Assembly (NCBI RefSeq): GCF_020166395.1
Contig: NZ_JAIQXU010000020.1
Span: forward strand, 35,009-99,008
Reading direction: 5' to 3'
Length of the DNA stretch: 64,000 nucleotides
Source of the DNA: Deinococcus betulae
Lineage (GTDB): Bacteria > Deinococcota > Deinococci > Deinococcales > Deinococcaceae
Positions 1 to 7,707 of this stretch are shown here, piece by piece. The position numbers were made by a program, and so were the translations under genes. The notes beneath the pieces were generated by a model, which was given only the letters and a program-made list of their open reading frames with translations, made no database searches and had not been told where the DNA came from. How positions within the stretch are numbered: the stretch's first letter is position 1; each line of letters starts with the position of its first letter.

Positions 1-400
1 GAGCACAGGGTGGTCAGGGGCAGCCCGCAGAGCCGCCCAGCGATAAACGCCGTGTGCAGCAGCAATGGCTTCCAGAGCGTGGCTGCGGGTGAGCGCTGGA
101 GACTGTAGATGCAGGCAGGCGTGGAGTCGCGTCGCGCGACGCTTGTGCAGTGCGAGTATGTTCATAGACCGTCCTCAGGCGACGGGCGGTGCTCCCCGGT
201 TCCACCACCCCTCAGCTGAGAGCGGGCGATTGTATGAGCTGTACCTCATGGCCTTCACCGGGCGTCGGGGAGGGTGGGTGACCACGGACCGGCCGTCAGC
301 ATAGGACCACTGCTCCAGCAAGGTCAAGGGGAGCGCATCCCCTCCTTGACCCCCCAACCTGAATTTGAAGGGCCTTCCTGGGCCTCCTGTGCGGTCGTCA

Positions 401-431
401 GTTTTACGCAACTTGAGCGCGTTTTACGCAA
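401..431. repeat. Direct repeat pair GTTTTACGCAA
   Basis: The 11-base word GTTTTACGCAA occurs at 401-411 and again at 421-431, exactly 20 bases apart, so both lie on the same face of the helix. A related word with a palindromic core, TTTTACGTAA, lies at 544-553. This looks like a set of binding sites for a repressor acting on the promoter at about 545-576. That role is inferred. Confidence 0.45.
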
Positions 432-543
432 TTGCTTCTTTGAAGGCCTCTTCGCTCCAGATTGACTGAAACCCGTAAGCCCTGATAGCAACGGATAAAG
501 TCTCACCATCTGGTCCCATCACTCCTAATGAATAAAATTAATA

Positions 544-598
544 TTTTACGTAATACGAAACTGATTGTGATATTCTGCCAATAGAGAAGGAGGTGATC
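544..598 (+). promoter_or_regulatory. Promoter region and strong RBS for 603 operon
   Basis: A -10-like TATTCT lies at 571-576. The -35 area overlaps the palindrome TTACGTAA (546-553), so a protein bound there would block the promoter. A near-perfect Shine-Dalgarno, AAGGAGGTGATC, sits at 587-598 just before the ATG at 603. The hexamer spacing is not ideal, so the exact -35 is uncertain. Confidence 0.45.
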
Positions 599-602
599 GC
601 CC

Positions 603-947
603 ATGAAGGAACAGACCGAACTGATGCTCAACGCGATGGCCGAGATGTTGGAGCGCTGCGGCCATTCCCCCGATGAAGCCCGTCTGATCGCCGCCGAGAT
701 GCTCCGCCGCCAGGCTGACGTTGTGGCCGGCTGCTCCTGGGGTGGCGTCCACGCCGAGTTCCTGGCGCAGCTGTGGGCGCAGGCCACCCACGGCGGCAAC
801 AAACGCCGACTGCTGCTGGAGGTCACGGCGGAAGGCGACACCTCCGACGAGTACCACGGGCGCATCCGCGTTGAAGTCAAAGAAGCTCAGACCTGGGCGG
901 ACTTCGAGCGCGAGCAGCGCGAAGTCCGCGACCGGGCGGTGAACTGA
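603..947 (+). CDS. Hypothetical protein, first gene of recombinase operon
   Basis: A 114-residue soluble, charged protein that I do not recognise. The start is set by an excellent Shine-Dalgarno four bases upstream. The N-terminal third is helical and rich in Met, Glu and Arg. The C-terminal third is acidic and ends in a charged helix. There is no signal peptide or membrane segment. The stop is one base before the next start (949), so the two are likely co-translated. The gene opens a run of closely packed genes ending in a tyrosine recombinase at 3516, and may be controlled by the TTTTACG repeats upstream. Function unknown. Confidence 0.7.
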   Translation: MKEQTELMLNAMAEMLERCGHSPDEARLIAAEMLRRQADVVAGCSWGGVHAEFLAQLWAQATHGGNKRRLLLEVTAEGDTSDEYHGRIRVEVKEAQTWADFEREQREVRDRAVN

Positions 948-948
948 G

Positions 949-1278
949 ATGCCGGTGCTCCAGCAAGACGACCTCACCCTGTCCTATGGCTGGGACGCCC
1001 CACTTGGCTACTATTTCCTCATCGTGGAGCAGGAAGGCAAGCTGGTGTACAGCAACCTCGATGATCCGCAGGCTCTGGCCGGCCCCTACGGCGGCGGGCT
1101 GACCCTAATGCACCTCCAAGCCAAGCTTCAGGGGTTCGGTGTCGTTCTGGATCTTCCCGAGCTGGATGCTCTCGCCGGCCACACGCCCGCCTCTTCCCCC
1201 CGTGCGCCGGCGCTGACTCAGTTGCTCGACGCCTTGAACCGACCCGCCCCCGAGGCGACCGACCCGGAGCCCACATGA
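949..1278 (+). CDS. Hypothetical protein
   Basis: A 109-residue protein with no family I can name. The first 70 residues look like a small alpha/beta domain with a Gly-rich turn (PYGGGL). The last 35 residues are rich in Pro and Ala and probably unstructured. It starts one base after the preceding stop, and its own stop overlaps the next ATG by four bases (ATGA), so translation is probably coupled in both directions. Function unknown. Confidence 0.65.
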   Translation: MPVLQQDDLTLSYGWDAPLGYYFLIVEQEGKLVYSNLDDPQALAGPYGGGLTLMHLQAKLQGFGVVLDLPELDALAGHTPASSPRAPALTQLLDALNRPAPEATDPEPT

Positions 1279-1844
1279 CCCGTACCGCAGACACCTGGCA
1301 CGCGCTGCCCCAAGTCACCCGCCACTTGGCCCACAGTATTGCCTCCCTGACAGACCAGCTGTCCCGCGCGCCCAGCGCGGAGGAACTCAGCGAGACCCTG
1401 TCCGATCCCCCCGACCTGCCCACGACGATGGTCCATCTTCAGTCCCTCATGGACGGGCACTTCGTGCAGCACAGTTGCGGCAGCTACCAGGTGCATCCGG
1501 AGACGCTGCGCCTCCTCGCCAGCGAACCGTGGCCGTCGCCGCCTCTCCCCGTGCTGAAAAACAACCGGCCACATGAGGGGCACTCCACCGAGCTGGTGCC
1601 GTGGTGGTATGGCGATACAGTCCGCATTATTCAAGACACCGATGACTTCCAGGTGCTCGGGGCGGTTGCCGGCGACATCGTAGTCCTCAGAACCGTACAG
1701 GACGGAGCGGAGGGCTGCTTCACCCAGGCGTTCCACTATCCGGAGGGCGGCTCAACCCTCAAGCCCTGGACGGCCGACCGCACCAACTTCGATCTGGTGG
1801 TTCTGATCGTGGCGCACCTTCGGCCGCTCCACACGGCACCCTGA
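1275..1844 (+). CDS. Winged-helix protein with degenerate LexA/S24-like C-terminus
   Basis: A 189-residue protein. Residues 1-85 look like a helical, winged-helix type DNA-binding region. From about residue 125 the pattern follows the second half of a LexA-type S24 peptidase: a GDIVVL strand, an acidic-Gly turn, a strand ending in Phe-His-Tyr, then LKPW and a final hydrophobic strand. In LexA the equivalent of the FTQAF segment carries the catalytic Lys; here it is Gln. I see no catalytic GDSM segment. I infer a non-cleaving relative or remnant of an S24 repressor, possibly regulating this operon. The match is by eye only. Confidence 0.45.
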   Translation: MTRTADTWHALPQVTRHLAHSIASLTDQLSRAPSAEELSETLSDPPDLPTTMVHLQSLMDGHFVQHSCGSYQVHPETLRLLASEPWPSPPLPVLKNNRPHEGHSTELVPWWYGDTVRIIQDTDDFQVLGAVAGDIVVLRTVQDGAEGCFTQAFHYPEGGSTLKPWTADRTNFDLVVLIVAHLRPLHTAP

Positions 1845-1853
1845 CCCAGTCTG

Positions 1854-2615
1854 ATGGCCGAGCCTCTGAACGACCGACAACGCCAGTACCTGCTGGCCGC
1901 GCTGGAGGTGGACCAGCATCAGGAGCGCTGGCACAAATTGGCCTTCGGGCGCGGCGACTTTGACGAGTCCCGCCGACCGGCGAGCGACTGGCGGGCCCTG
2001 CCGTTCGGGGTGCTGCACGGGTTGGGCGGCCCCATCCCGACCATGCTCAGAACCGAGTGCCAAGGCGCCGACGAGGGCAGCGGGTCCACCTGGTCTGCCC
2101 TGGCCCGGCGCGGCCTGCTGACCGTGCAGCACCGGCCGACCTACCGCCACCCCGATCAGCCCTTGCCCCACATCACCCTGACCGCTGCAGGCCGGAAGCA
2201 CGCCCGCGAGTTGAAGGGCGAGAAGCCCGCGCCCAAGCCCAAAGGCGCGCTGTCACGGGCGACGTGGAAGGCCCTGGCCGCTGGCTATCGGGCGGGGGAC
2301 CAGGGCCTCTGGGACGAGCGAGGCGGCAGCTGGTACGGCGGGGTCAGCTGGGACATGTGGCTGCTGCTACTGCGCTTCCGAGGGTCGCGCCCCCGGTGGT
2401 TTGAGGAGGTCTCGCGGCTCTTGACCGAGGAGGAACGGCGGAGCGCGCTAGTCCTGGGCCACCGGCTGCACGGCGTCCAGATCACCGAGGAGGGCCGCTG
2501 GAAATACGAGCAGGCGTGGGCCGTCAACCACCAACTGCACCCGGACATTGAGGCCCCCAACCCGAACGCTTCTGTACCATCAGCAAAAGGGGGAAATGCC
2601 GCTGAGTCTGTTTGA
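1854..2615 (+). CDS. Hypothetical protein, possible winged-helix repeats
   Basis: A 253-residue, Trp- and Arg-rich soluble protein. Two segments (about 60-120 and 170-225) each look like helices followed by a short hairpin ending in a basic tail, with LTAAGRKHARE in the first and ITEEGRWKYEQ in the second. These resemble the wing ends of winged-helix domains, so two tandem DNA-binding modules are possible. No clear ribosome site precedes the ATG. Its last 20 bases overlap the start of the recombinase gene. No named family recognised. Confidence 0.6.
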   Translation: MAEPLNDRQRQYLLAALEVDQHQERWHKLAFGRGDFDESRRPASDWRALPFGVLHGLGGPIPTMLRTECQGADEGSGSTWSALARRGLLTVQHRPTYRHPDQPLPHITLTAAGRKHARELKGEKPAPKPKGALSRATWKALAAGYRAGDQGLWDERGGSWYGGVSWDMWLLLLRFRGSRPRWFEEVSRLLTEEERRSALVLGHRLHGVQITEEGRWKYEQAWAVNHQLHPDIEAPNPNASVPSAKGGNAAESV

Positions 2616-3516
2616 TGCTTTACCCGCCTTTGAGGGTTACCTGCTGCACGAGGAGGCCCTGAGCCCGGCCACCGTGCGGCAGTACCGCGCGGATACGGAA
2701 AAGCTCGCCAACTGGCTCCTGACCGAGTACGAGCACCTGACCGGGTGGGAGCAGATCGGGGCACGCGAACTGCGGGTCTACATGCAGCAGGGCCGCCCCG
2801 CCCCAGCGCGGGCCCGGCGACTGGTCAGCAGCTGGAAGAAACTGTGGCGTTACCTGGAAGACGTGGAGAAGCTGGCGATGCAGCGCGGGCCAGCGGAACT
2901 CAAGAGTCCCAAGCTCCCATCGAAGTTGCCACAGCCGCTCAGCCAAGAGGAATTGTCTCGCCTCCTGAACGCCGCCCGCGAGAACGCCAACGACGACAAG
3001 GGCCTGAGAGACTGGGCGATCCTGGCCTTTCTGTACGGCACCGGCCTGCGAATCAGCGAGGCCCTGAACCTGAAGCTGAGCGACGTGGAGCACCAGGGCG
3101 GCGACCCCCTGCCGACGGCGGTGCGGGTGGTGGCCAAGGGGAACGAGGAGCGGCTGATTCCCCTCAGTGCCACGGCGCAGCGGGCGCTCTACCAGTGGCT
3201 CCGGGTGCGGAAGATTCAGGCCAGAGGGCATAGTCCGCTGGTATTTGTGCATCTATCGAATGGCAAAGCGATTCCGGTTCGCACGGTGCAGGCGATGATG
3301 CACCGGGTGGCGGTGCGGGCGAATGTGCCGGCGGCGCGGGCCACCCCTCACAAGCTGCGCCACACCTTCGCCACGAATCTGGTGAATGTGGGCCGCTCCC
3401 TGGAGGAAGTGCAGGAAGCCCTGGGCCACAAGAACAGCAACGTCACGCGCCGGTACGCCAAACTGAACCGTTCTCGATTGAAGGCGGCCGCTGACGCTTT
3501 GCCAGATGTGGATTGA
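2596..3516 (+). CDS. Tyrosine site-specific recombinase, XerD-like
   Basis: A 306-residue integrase-family recombinase that cuts and rejoins DNA through a tyrosine intermediate. Residues 1-95 form the SAM-like core-binding domain. The catalytic domain follows with the family's residues: Arg in GTGLRISE (about 151), Lys in AKGNEER, HKLRHTF (about 252-258), LGHKN, and the nucleophile Tyr in RRYAKL (about 287). The length equals that of XerC/XerD. ATG 2596 was chosen over the TTG at 2548 because AAGGGGG lies just upstream. On a plasmid it most likely resolves multimers or integrates an element. It ends an operon of unknown small genes. Confidence 0.9.
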   Translation: MPLSLFDALPAFEGYLLHEEALSPATVRQYRADTEKLANWLLTEYEHLTGWEQIGARELRVYMQQGRPAPARARRLVSSWKKLWRYLEDVEKLAMQRGPAELKSPKLPSKLPQPLSQEELSRLLNAARENANDDKGLRDWAILAFLYGTGLRISEALNLKLSDVEHQGGDPLPTAVRVVAKGNEERLIPLSATAQRALYQWLRVRKIQARGHSPLVFVHLSNGKAIPVRTVQAMMHRVAVRANVPAARATPHKLRHTFATNLVNVGRSLEEVQEALGHKNSNVTRRYAKLNRSRLKAAADALPDVD

Positions 3517-3614
3517 TAGCCCTCTGGAAGGAAAACGCTCTGACCCTCTCGTTCAGACGACGTTGACACTCAACATAGATCCTTCGACCCTCTCCAGTAC
3601 AGTTGAGGTACAAA

Positions 3615-3986
3615 ATGGAACTCAAGGAATACACTTTTGAATTGCACGAGAGAACCACGCAGATTATTTACGGTCTTGCACTGACATGCGACGTAAGCCC
3701 TTCTCGCGCACTTGAAATGCTCTTGCTTGCCAACAACAACAGGCGATCAAAGGAAGAATGGGAGGTTTGGCGTCGCATCGCAGAAGCTGCGCCTCAAGCA
3801 GCACAATACGAAGAGGAGAAGGGCGGTGAAGATTTGGACTATGGGGAGGAGGCGGCCATTGCTGATCTTCCGATTGAAGATTTCACGATGGCTTTTGAAA
3901 CAACGATTGTGTGGCCTTGGCCCCGTGCGGCGGGCGACACCATTACCGTTCTTGACGCCACTTCCGAAATCATGCTGGAGTCGTAA
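3615..3986 (+). CDS. Hypothetical acidic protein
   Basis: A 123-residue protein of unknown function. The N-terminal 45 residues (KEYTFELHERTTQIIYGLAL and on) read like a ribbon-helix-helix or small helical DNA-binding region, with a Ser-Pro-Ser-Arg helix start. The middle is strongly acidic. The DNA is less GC-rich than its neighbours. ATG 3615 follows a GAGG at 3605-3608. It stands alone between the recombinase and the PolB pair, so nothing in the context explains it. Confidence 0.55.
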   Translation: MELKEYTFELHERTTQIIYGLALTCDVSPSRALEMLLLANNNRRSKEEWEVWRRIAEAAPQAAQYEEEKGGEDLDYGEEAAIADLPIEDFTMAFETTIVWPWPRAAGDTITVLDATSEIMLES

Positions 3987-4229
3987 AGCGCGTCATTCCT
4001 GTCTGTGAACGGCTGCTTGTCATTTGAGAGGCGTAAATCTCCCGATCAGTCGGGCATCTAAGTCAAAAGGAAGCCCGCAATGACCAGGGCCCAAAGCCGC
4101 TGACGCAGCTGGTGGCCACCGAAGTCCTGAGCCTGGCGGCCGAGCTGAGAGCCGTTCATGGCTAAGCACGCGCAGGCCTTCACGCTGGTCGGGATTCAAG
4201 ACACAAGGGCCCTCCGCTGACCTCAACGC

Positions 4230-4264
4230 TTGACGCGGAACCTGCCCAGCGCCACGCTGAAGGC
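4230..4264 (+). promoter_or_regulatory. Leaderless-type promoter for the PolB pair
   Basis: A -35 TTGACG at 4230-4235, a 17-base spacer, a -10 CACGCT at 4253-4258 and then six bases to the ATG at 4265. Transcription would start at the start codon. The first base of the -10 departs from the TANNNT rule. Confidence 0.5.
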
Positions 4265-4681
4265 ATGACTGTTCGAGGCGCCGCCCCATACCCCACCGCC
4301 TCTGTGCACAACCAGCAGACCTTCGAGACCTGCATCGCCACCACCCTGCGCGTCCTGGCCTGCATCGAGTTCAACCCCGTCGTCGGGGAAGCGCCCCTGA
4401 ACCAGGCACTGCTGCTGGCCACCGCCGACCAGATCGAGCGCCATGCCCAGGATTTGGCCGTCCTGGCGGGCTTTCCCCACACCGACGTGGTGGGCTACGG
4501 TCAAGACTGGTATGCGGAAGTCAGTCGTGCGCGCAAGGCCCCGCTGCAAGCCGCTTACCATGCCCTGCACTCGGCGGCCTGGCTGGGCCTGGAGCAGGGC
4601 GCCACCACGGCGGGGATGCTGGCGGGCGTGGCGGCCGCCGTGCGCGACCTCGCCGGTCCGGTGGGCCGCGTGACCCATTAG
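4265..4681 (+). CDS. Hypothetical protein preceding the family B polymerase
   Basis: A 138-residue all-helical protein rich in Ala and Leu, with no export signal. It may form a four-helix bundle. No Shine-Dalgarno is visible, but a promoter ending six bases before the ATG suggests a leaderless message. Its TAG stop is directly followed by the GTG of the polymerase gene, with no gap, so the two are almost certainly one operon. The pairing suggests an accessory subunit or regulator of the polymerase, an inference from context only. Confidence 0.65.
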   Translation: MTVRGAAPYPTASVHNQQTFETCIATTLRVLACIEFNPVVGEAPLNQALLLATADQIERHAQDLAVLAGFPHTDVVGYGQDWYAEVSRARKAPLQAAYHALHSAAWLGLEQGATTAGMLAGVAAAVRDLAGPVGRVTH

Positions 4682-6946
4682 GTGGCGGCCACGTCCGCCC
4701 TTGATCCTCTGGTGTTCGGGTCCGACCCGACGCCCGGTATCGTGTCGGTCCATGCCGACCTGTCTGGGCGTGCGCTGATTTGGCGCCGAGACGGTTCCCA
4801 GGTTCGGCTGGAGCGCGCGCGGTTCCGCCCCTGGCTGTATGCCCGCGATCTGGCCGACATCGAGCATCTGGGAAAGAGACTGACAGACGATGATCAAGCC
4901 GCCTTCAGTGCACGGGAGGTGCCTGGCCCGGAAGGCAGCCTGCGGTACCTCCTCAGTGCTCAGGATGGCCGAGCATTGCGACAAGCGGTGCTGAACGGGG
5001 CGCAGCGGCGTTTGGGACGGCGGGTGACCAGCCTGCACGATCTCTCTGGCTATTACACGGTGGGCGCGACCGAGCAGTACCTGATGGCCTCCGGGCGCAC
5101 CTCCTTCAAGGGCCTGACCTTTGACGATGTGCACAGGCTGCAATTCGATTTGGAGACGACCAGTCTCACACCAGAGACGGGCCGCATCTTCATGGTGGCG
5201 GTGCGCGACAACCGAGGCTTTGAACAGGTGCTTGAGGCCGCGCGGCCAGAGGACGAGCCAGGGTTGATTCAGACGCTCATGGCCGTCATCACCACCCGCG
5301 ACCCGGACGTCATCGAGAACCACAACCTCATGCGATTCGACCTGCCTTACCTGCTGGGGCGGGCCGCAGTTCATGGGCTGACGCTCAACTTCAGCCGGCC
5401 TGGTGGTCCAGCAGGGCTCTGGCAAGTCCAAGACGGCCGCTCTTCGCCGCACTGGGCCTGCGTGGGGCGGGAAATCGTGGACACCCTGGACGCCGTGCGC
5501 CGACTTGATCTGCCCTCCATGGGCCTGAAGGCCGTGGCCCAGCATCTGGGGATTGCGCCACCTGACCGTGTGTACCTCGAAGGTGCGCAGATTGCACAGA
5601 CCTATGAGGCCGATCCTGACCTCGTGCGGCGCTACGCCTTGCAGGATGTAGAAGAAGTCGACGCCCTGGCCCGCCGAGTCCTGGCGCCCTCGTTCGCCTT
5701 GGCCCAGATGGCCCCGCGCCCCTACCACCGCTTGCCGTACGCCGGCACCGCGACTGGGATGCTCGAACCCATGCTGGTCCGGGCGTATCTCCAAGCCGGG
5801 CACGCCCTCCCGGGGTCGCCCGAACGGACCTCCACGCCTCATCAGGGCGGCTCGGTGCAGCTCTTTGCGGAAGGGGTGCTCACGAACGTCGTCAAGGCCG
5901 ACGTCGCCAGCATGTACCCCAGCATCATTCGCCAGGACCGCATCGGGTCGGCCGCCGATCCACTCGGCGTGTTCCTCCACCTGATGGACCATTTGACGGC
6001 GCTGCGCCTGCATCACAAAGGGGCGGCGAAACGGGGTGACCCTGGTGAACACGACGCGATCCAGAGCGCTATGAAGCTCGTGGTGAACTCTGGTTACGGG
6101 TACTTGGGCGCCGGGCGCCTAGCCCTGTTTGGCGATCAGGCCGCGGCCGACCAGATCACCGCCCGGGGCCGCCAGCTGCTGGCCGAAGTGGTGCAGGCCT
6201 TGCGGAAACGGGGCGTCACCCTGATCGAGGCCGACACGGACGGCGTGTTCTTTGCCACCCCAGGGCCCTGGACGGAGTCGCAAGCGCGACACCTGATTGC
6301 CGAAGTGGACACCCTGTTGCCCGAAGGCATCTCGCTGGAATTTGACGGCCGCGCACAGGCGATGCTCAGCCACGAGATCAAGAACTACGTTCTGCTGCGC
6401 CACAACGGCCGACTTGAACTGCGTGGCGCCTCGTTCGAGTCCAGCCGCACGGAGGCGTATGGCCGGGCGTTCTTGTGGGCCGCGCTGCGGTGTCTTCTCT
6501 CCGGCGACGTGCCTGGCGTGCGGCAGGCTTACCTGGAGGCCCTGCACGCGTTAGAAGCACGCACCTGCACCAATGCCGATGTGGCGAGTCGGGTGCGCCT
6601 GACCAAAACGCCCGAGCAGTACGTGAGCACGCGGGTGACGCGTAAAGAAGCGGCCTACGAAGCGATGGTCGGGCGGAGCTGGCAAGCCGGCGAACGGGTG
6701 ACGCTGTACCACCGCCAGGGACGGGGTCTCTCGCCGCTGGACGATCCAGACGCCCGTGACTACGATGTGCGGCACTATGCGGGCGCGCTGGTCAGCGCCT
6801 ACGCGACGCGGCTACGCAAGGGCCTGAGCCCAGAGGACTTTCGGCAAGTGTTCGACCACGCCGCCCAACCTGGGCTCTTTGACCGGCCCTTTGAAGACAT
6901 GCAGCCCCGCTGGGCTCAGCTCTCGCCCCCTGAGCGCGTCGAGTGA
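4682..6946 (+). CDS. DNA polymerase, family B (Pol II/archaeal type)
   Basis: A 754-residue polymerase that copies DNA and proofreads. The 3'-5' exonuclease shows Exo I FDLETT (about 155-160), Exo II NHNLMRFDL, and Exo III YALQDVEEVD. The polymerase domain shows motif A ADVASMYPSII (about 406), motif B KLVVNSGYG, and motif C ADTDGVFF with the metal-binding DTD (about 518). All catalytic residues appear intact. The length is close to E. coli Pol II and archaeal B polymerases. GTG start. As a plasmid copy it could serve repair or replication; the pairing with the small upstream gene is unusual. Confidence 0.93.
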   Translation: MAATSALDPLVFGSDPTPGIVSVHADLSGRALIWRRDGSQVRLERARFRPWLYARDLADIEHLGKRLTDDDQAAFSAREVPGPEGSLRYLLSAQDGRALRQAVLNGAQRRLGRRVTSLHDLSGYYTVGATEQYLMASGRTSFKGLTFDDVHRLQFDLETTSLTPETGRIFMVAVRDNRGFEQVLEAARPEDEPGLIQTLMAVITTRDPDVIENHNLMRFDLPYLLGRAAVHGLTLNFSRPGGPAGLWQVQDGRSSPHWACVGREIVDTLDAVRRLDLPSMGLKAVAQHLGIAPPDRVYLEGAQIAQTYEADPDLVRRYALQDVEEVDALARRVLAPSFALAQMAPRPYHRLPYAGTATGMLEPMLVRAYLQAGHALPGSPERTSTPHQGGSVQLFAEGVLTNVVKADVASMYPSIIRQDRIGSAADPLGVFLHLMDHLTALRLHHKGAAKRGDPGEHDAIQSAMKLVVNSGYGYLGAGRLALFGDQAAADQITARGRQLLAEVVQALRKRGVTLIEADTDGVFFATPGPWTESQARHLIAEVDTLLPEGISLEFDGRAQAMLSHEIKNYVLLRHNGRLELRGASFESSRTEAYGRAFLWAALRCLLSGDVPGVRQAYLEALHALEARTCTNADVASRVRLTKTPEQYVSTRVTRKEAAYEAMVGRSWQAGERVTLYHRQGRGLSPLDDPDARDYDVRHYAGALVSAYATRLRKGLSPEDFRQVFDHAAQPGLFDRPFEDMQPRWAQLSPPERVE

Positions 6947-7258
6947 GCCTGGCGGGTCGCTGAGCAGCCAATCTGACCATCTGGCGTAGTGCGGTGCCCC
7001 GCCACCTGGCCGATGCCCCAGCGCATGGCCTCCCATAGACTGCCAGGCATGAACACGACCTGCCCCCTCCATCCCCATCTCGCGCCGCATCCTGCGGGCC
7101 GCGTGGAGGATCTGGACCGGCTGCGCGTGTGCCCCCCAGAGCGCGGCGACCATCCAGGTCCAGCCCGAGATCCGCGAGAACCGCTGCTCTGAGCCTGCCC
7201 CTGTGCGGCTCTGGCTGCCCTAACCATCAGTTCTGGCAACGTCTGGTTGCCACCCCTT
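6947..7258. other. Gap between PolB and the tRNA cluster
   Basis: No recognisable protein family. The only candidate is a short frame at 7049 whose start lies seven bases after a TAGACT hexamer. No terminator with a T-run is seen after the polymerase gene. Confidence 0.4.
7049..7192 (+). CDS. Possible 47-residue leaderless ORF
   Basis: A short frame rich in Pro, His and Arg with three early His-Pro pairs. The only support is a TANNNT hexamer (TAGACT, 7036-7041) seven bases before the ATG, the spacing seen at leaderless genes elsewhere in this window. No matching -35 is visible and the residue mix is poor, so it may be chance. Confidence 0.2.
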   Translation: MNTTCPLHPHLAPHPAGRVEDLDRLRVCPPERGDHPGPARDPREPLL

Positions 7259-7335
7259 GGCCTCATGGTGGAGTGGTTCAACACGTCTGACTTTCACTCA
7301 GAAGAGCGCCGGTTCGAATCCGGCTGAGGTCACCA
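7259..7335 (+). tRNA. tRNA-Glu (anticodon TTC)
   Basis: The acceptor arms GGCCTCA and TGAGGTC pair. The anticodon stem TCTGA/TCAGA closes the loop CTTTCAC, giving TTC. The T-arm has GGTTCGAATCC. Encoded CCA at 7333-7335. First of a cluster on a presumed plasmid. Confidence 0.9.
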
Positions 7336-7338
7336 CAC

Positions 7339-7413
7339 GGTTCCGTAGCGCAGTGGAAGCGCACCCGGTTGTCAGCCGGACGGTCGCGGGTTCGAATCCC
7401 GTCGGGACCGCCA
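7339..7413 (+). tRNA. tRNA-Asp (anticodon GTC)
   Basis: Acceptor GGTTCCG pairs with CGGGACC using G-T wobbles. The anticodon loop TTGTCAG gives GTC. T-arm GGTTCGAATCC; encoded CCA at 7411-7413. Three bases separate it from tRNA-Glu. Confidence 0.88.
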
Positions 7414-7420
7414 ACTTTCT

Positions 7421-7497
7421 CGAAACGTGGCGCAACTGGTAGACGCGCATGATTAAGGATCATGTCGTTGAGGGTTCGAGTCCCTCCGTTTCGACCA
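7421..7497 (+). tRNA. tRNA with anticodon AAG (Leu by codon), class-I shape
   Basis: Acceptor CGAAACG pairs with CGTTTCG. D-arm GCGC/GCGC, anticodon stem CATGA/TCATG around the loop TTAAGGA, T-arm GAGGG/CCCTC, encoded CCA at 7495-7497. Reading the loop in the standard way gives anticodon AAG, which would decode the Leu codon CTT. The variable region is only about five bases, unlike the long arm of normal leucine tRNAs, and A at position 34 is rare in bacteria. Its amino-acid identity is therefore open. Confidence 0.75.
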
Positions 7498-7524
7498 AAG
7501 GAAAGGCTGAGCCTTTCCGTGTAT

Positions 7525-7584
7525 GGTGGTCATCGTCCAGCGGCAGGACGCCTGATCGTGTCTCACGAGTCTGGTTGATCACCC
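7525..7584 (+). pseudogene. tRNA-like remnant
   Basis: The ends GGTGGTC and GATCACC form a seven-pair acceptor stem with one G-T, and a D-arm-like GTCC/GGAC follows. The centre has a TCGTG/CACGA hairpin with only a three-base loop, and no T-arm exists. The total is about 60 bases and CCA is missing. It looks like a deleted tRNA gene. Confidence 0.45.
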
Positions 7585-7591
7585 TAAGCAT

Positions 7592-7668
7592 CGGGAAGTA
7601 GCGCAGGCCGGTAGCGCACCTGGTTTGGGACCAGGGGGTCGCAGGTTCGAATCCTGTCTTCCCGACCA
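7592..7668 (+). tRNA. tRNA-Pro (anticodon TGG)
   Basis: Acceptor CGGGAAG pairs with CTTCCCG. The anticodon stem CCTGG/CCAGG closes the loop TTTGGGA, giving TGG. T-arm GGTTCGAATCC; encoded CCA at 7666-7668. Last of the cluster, followed by a strong hairpin. Confidence 0.92.
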
Positions 7669-7677
7669 TCAGATGCA

Positions 7678-7706
7678 AGAAGCGCGTCCCTGTAGGGCGC
7701 GCTTCT
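7678..7706. terminator. Bidirectional terminator-like hairpin
   Basis: Arms AGAAGCGCG+CCC and GGG+CGCGCTTCT with a TGTA loop and one bulged T. It sits between the tRNA cluster on the plus strand and the end of dnaE2 on the minus strand, so it could stop both transcripts. Confidence 0.65.
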
Positions 7707-7707
7707 C

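Larger units (their letters stand above)
1..602. other. Gap without a supported gene
   Basis: Short open frames occur on both strands but none has a ribosome binding site, family resemblance or convincing residue mix. The stretch holds an inverted repeat at 322-351 (arms GGTCAAGG and CCTTGACC), two direct repeats at 401-431, and an AT-rich promoter-like zone from about 530 that leads into the gene at 603. Confidence 0.5.

Noticed and set aside
322..351. Inverted repeat as a terminator
   Set aside because: Arms pair with a three-base bulge but no T-run follows on either strand and no gene ends nearby.
4223..6052. 609-residue minus-strand frame
   Set aside because: It is antisense to the family B polymerase, whose motifs are unambiguous. 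Long antisense frames are expected in GC-rich coding DNA.
7501..7517. GAAAGGC-TGA-GCCTTTC hairpin as a terminator
   Set aside because: Good seven-pair stem but no T-run, and it lies inside a tRNA cluster where it more likely serves processing.
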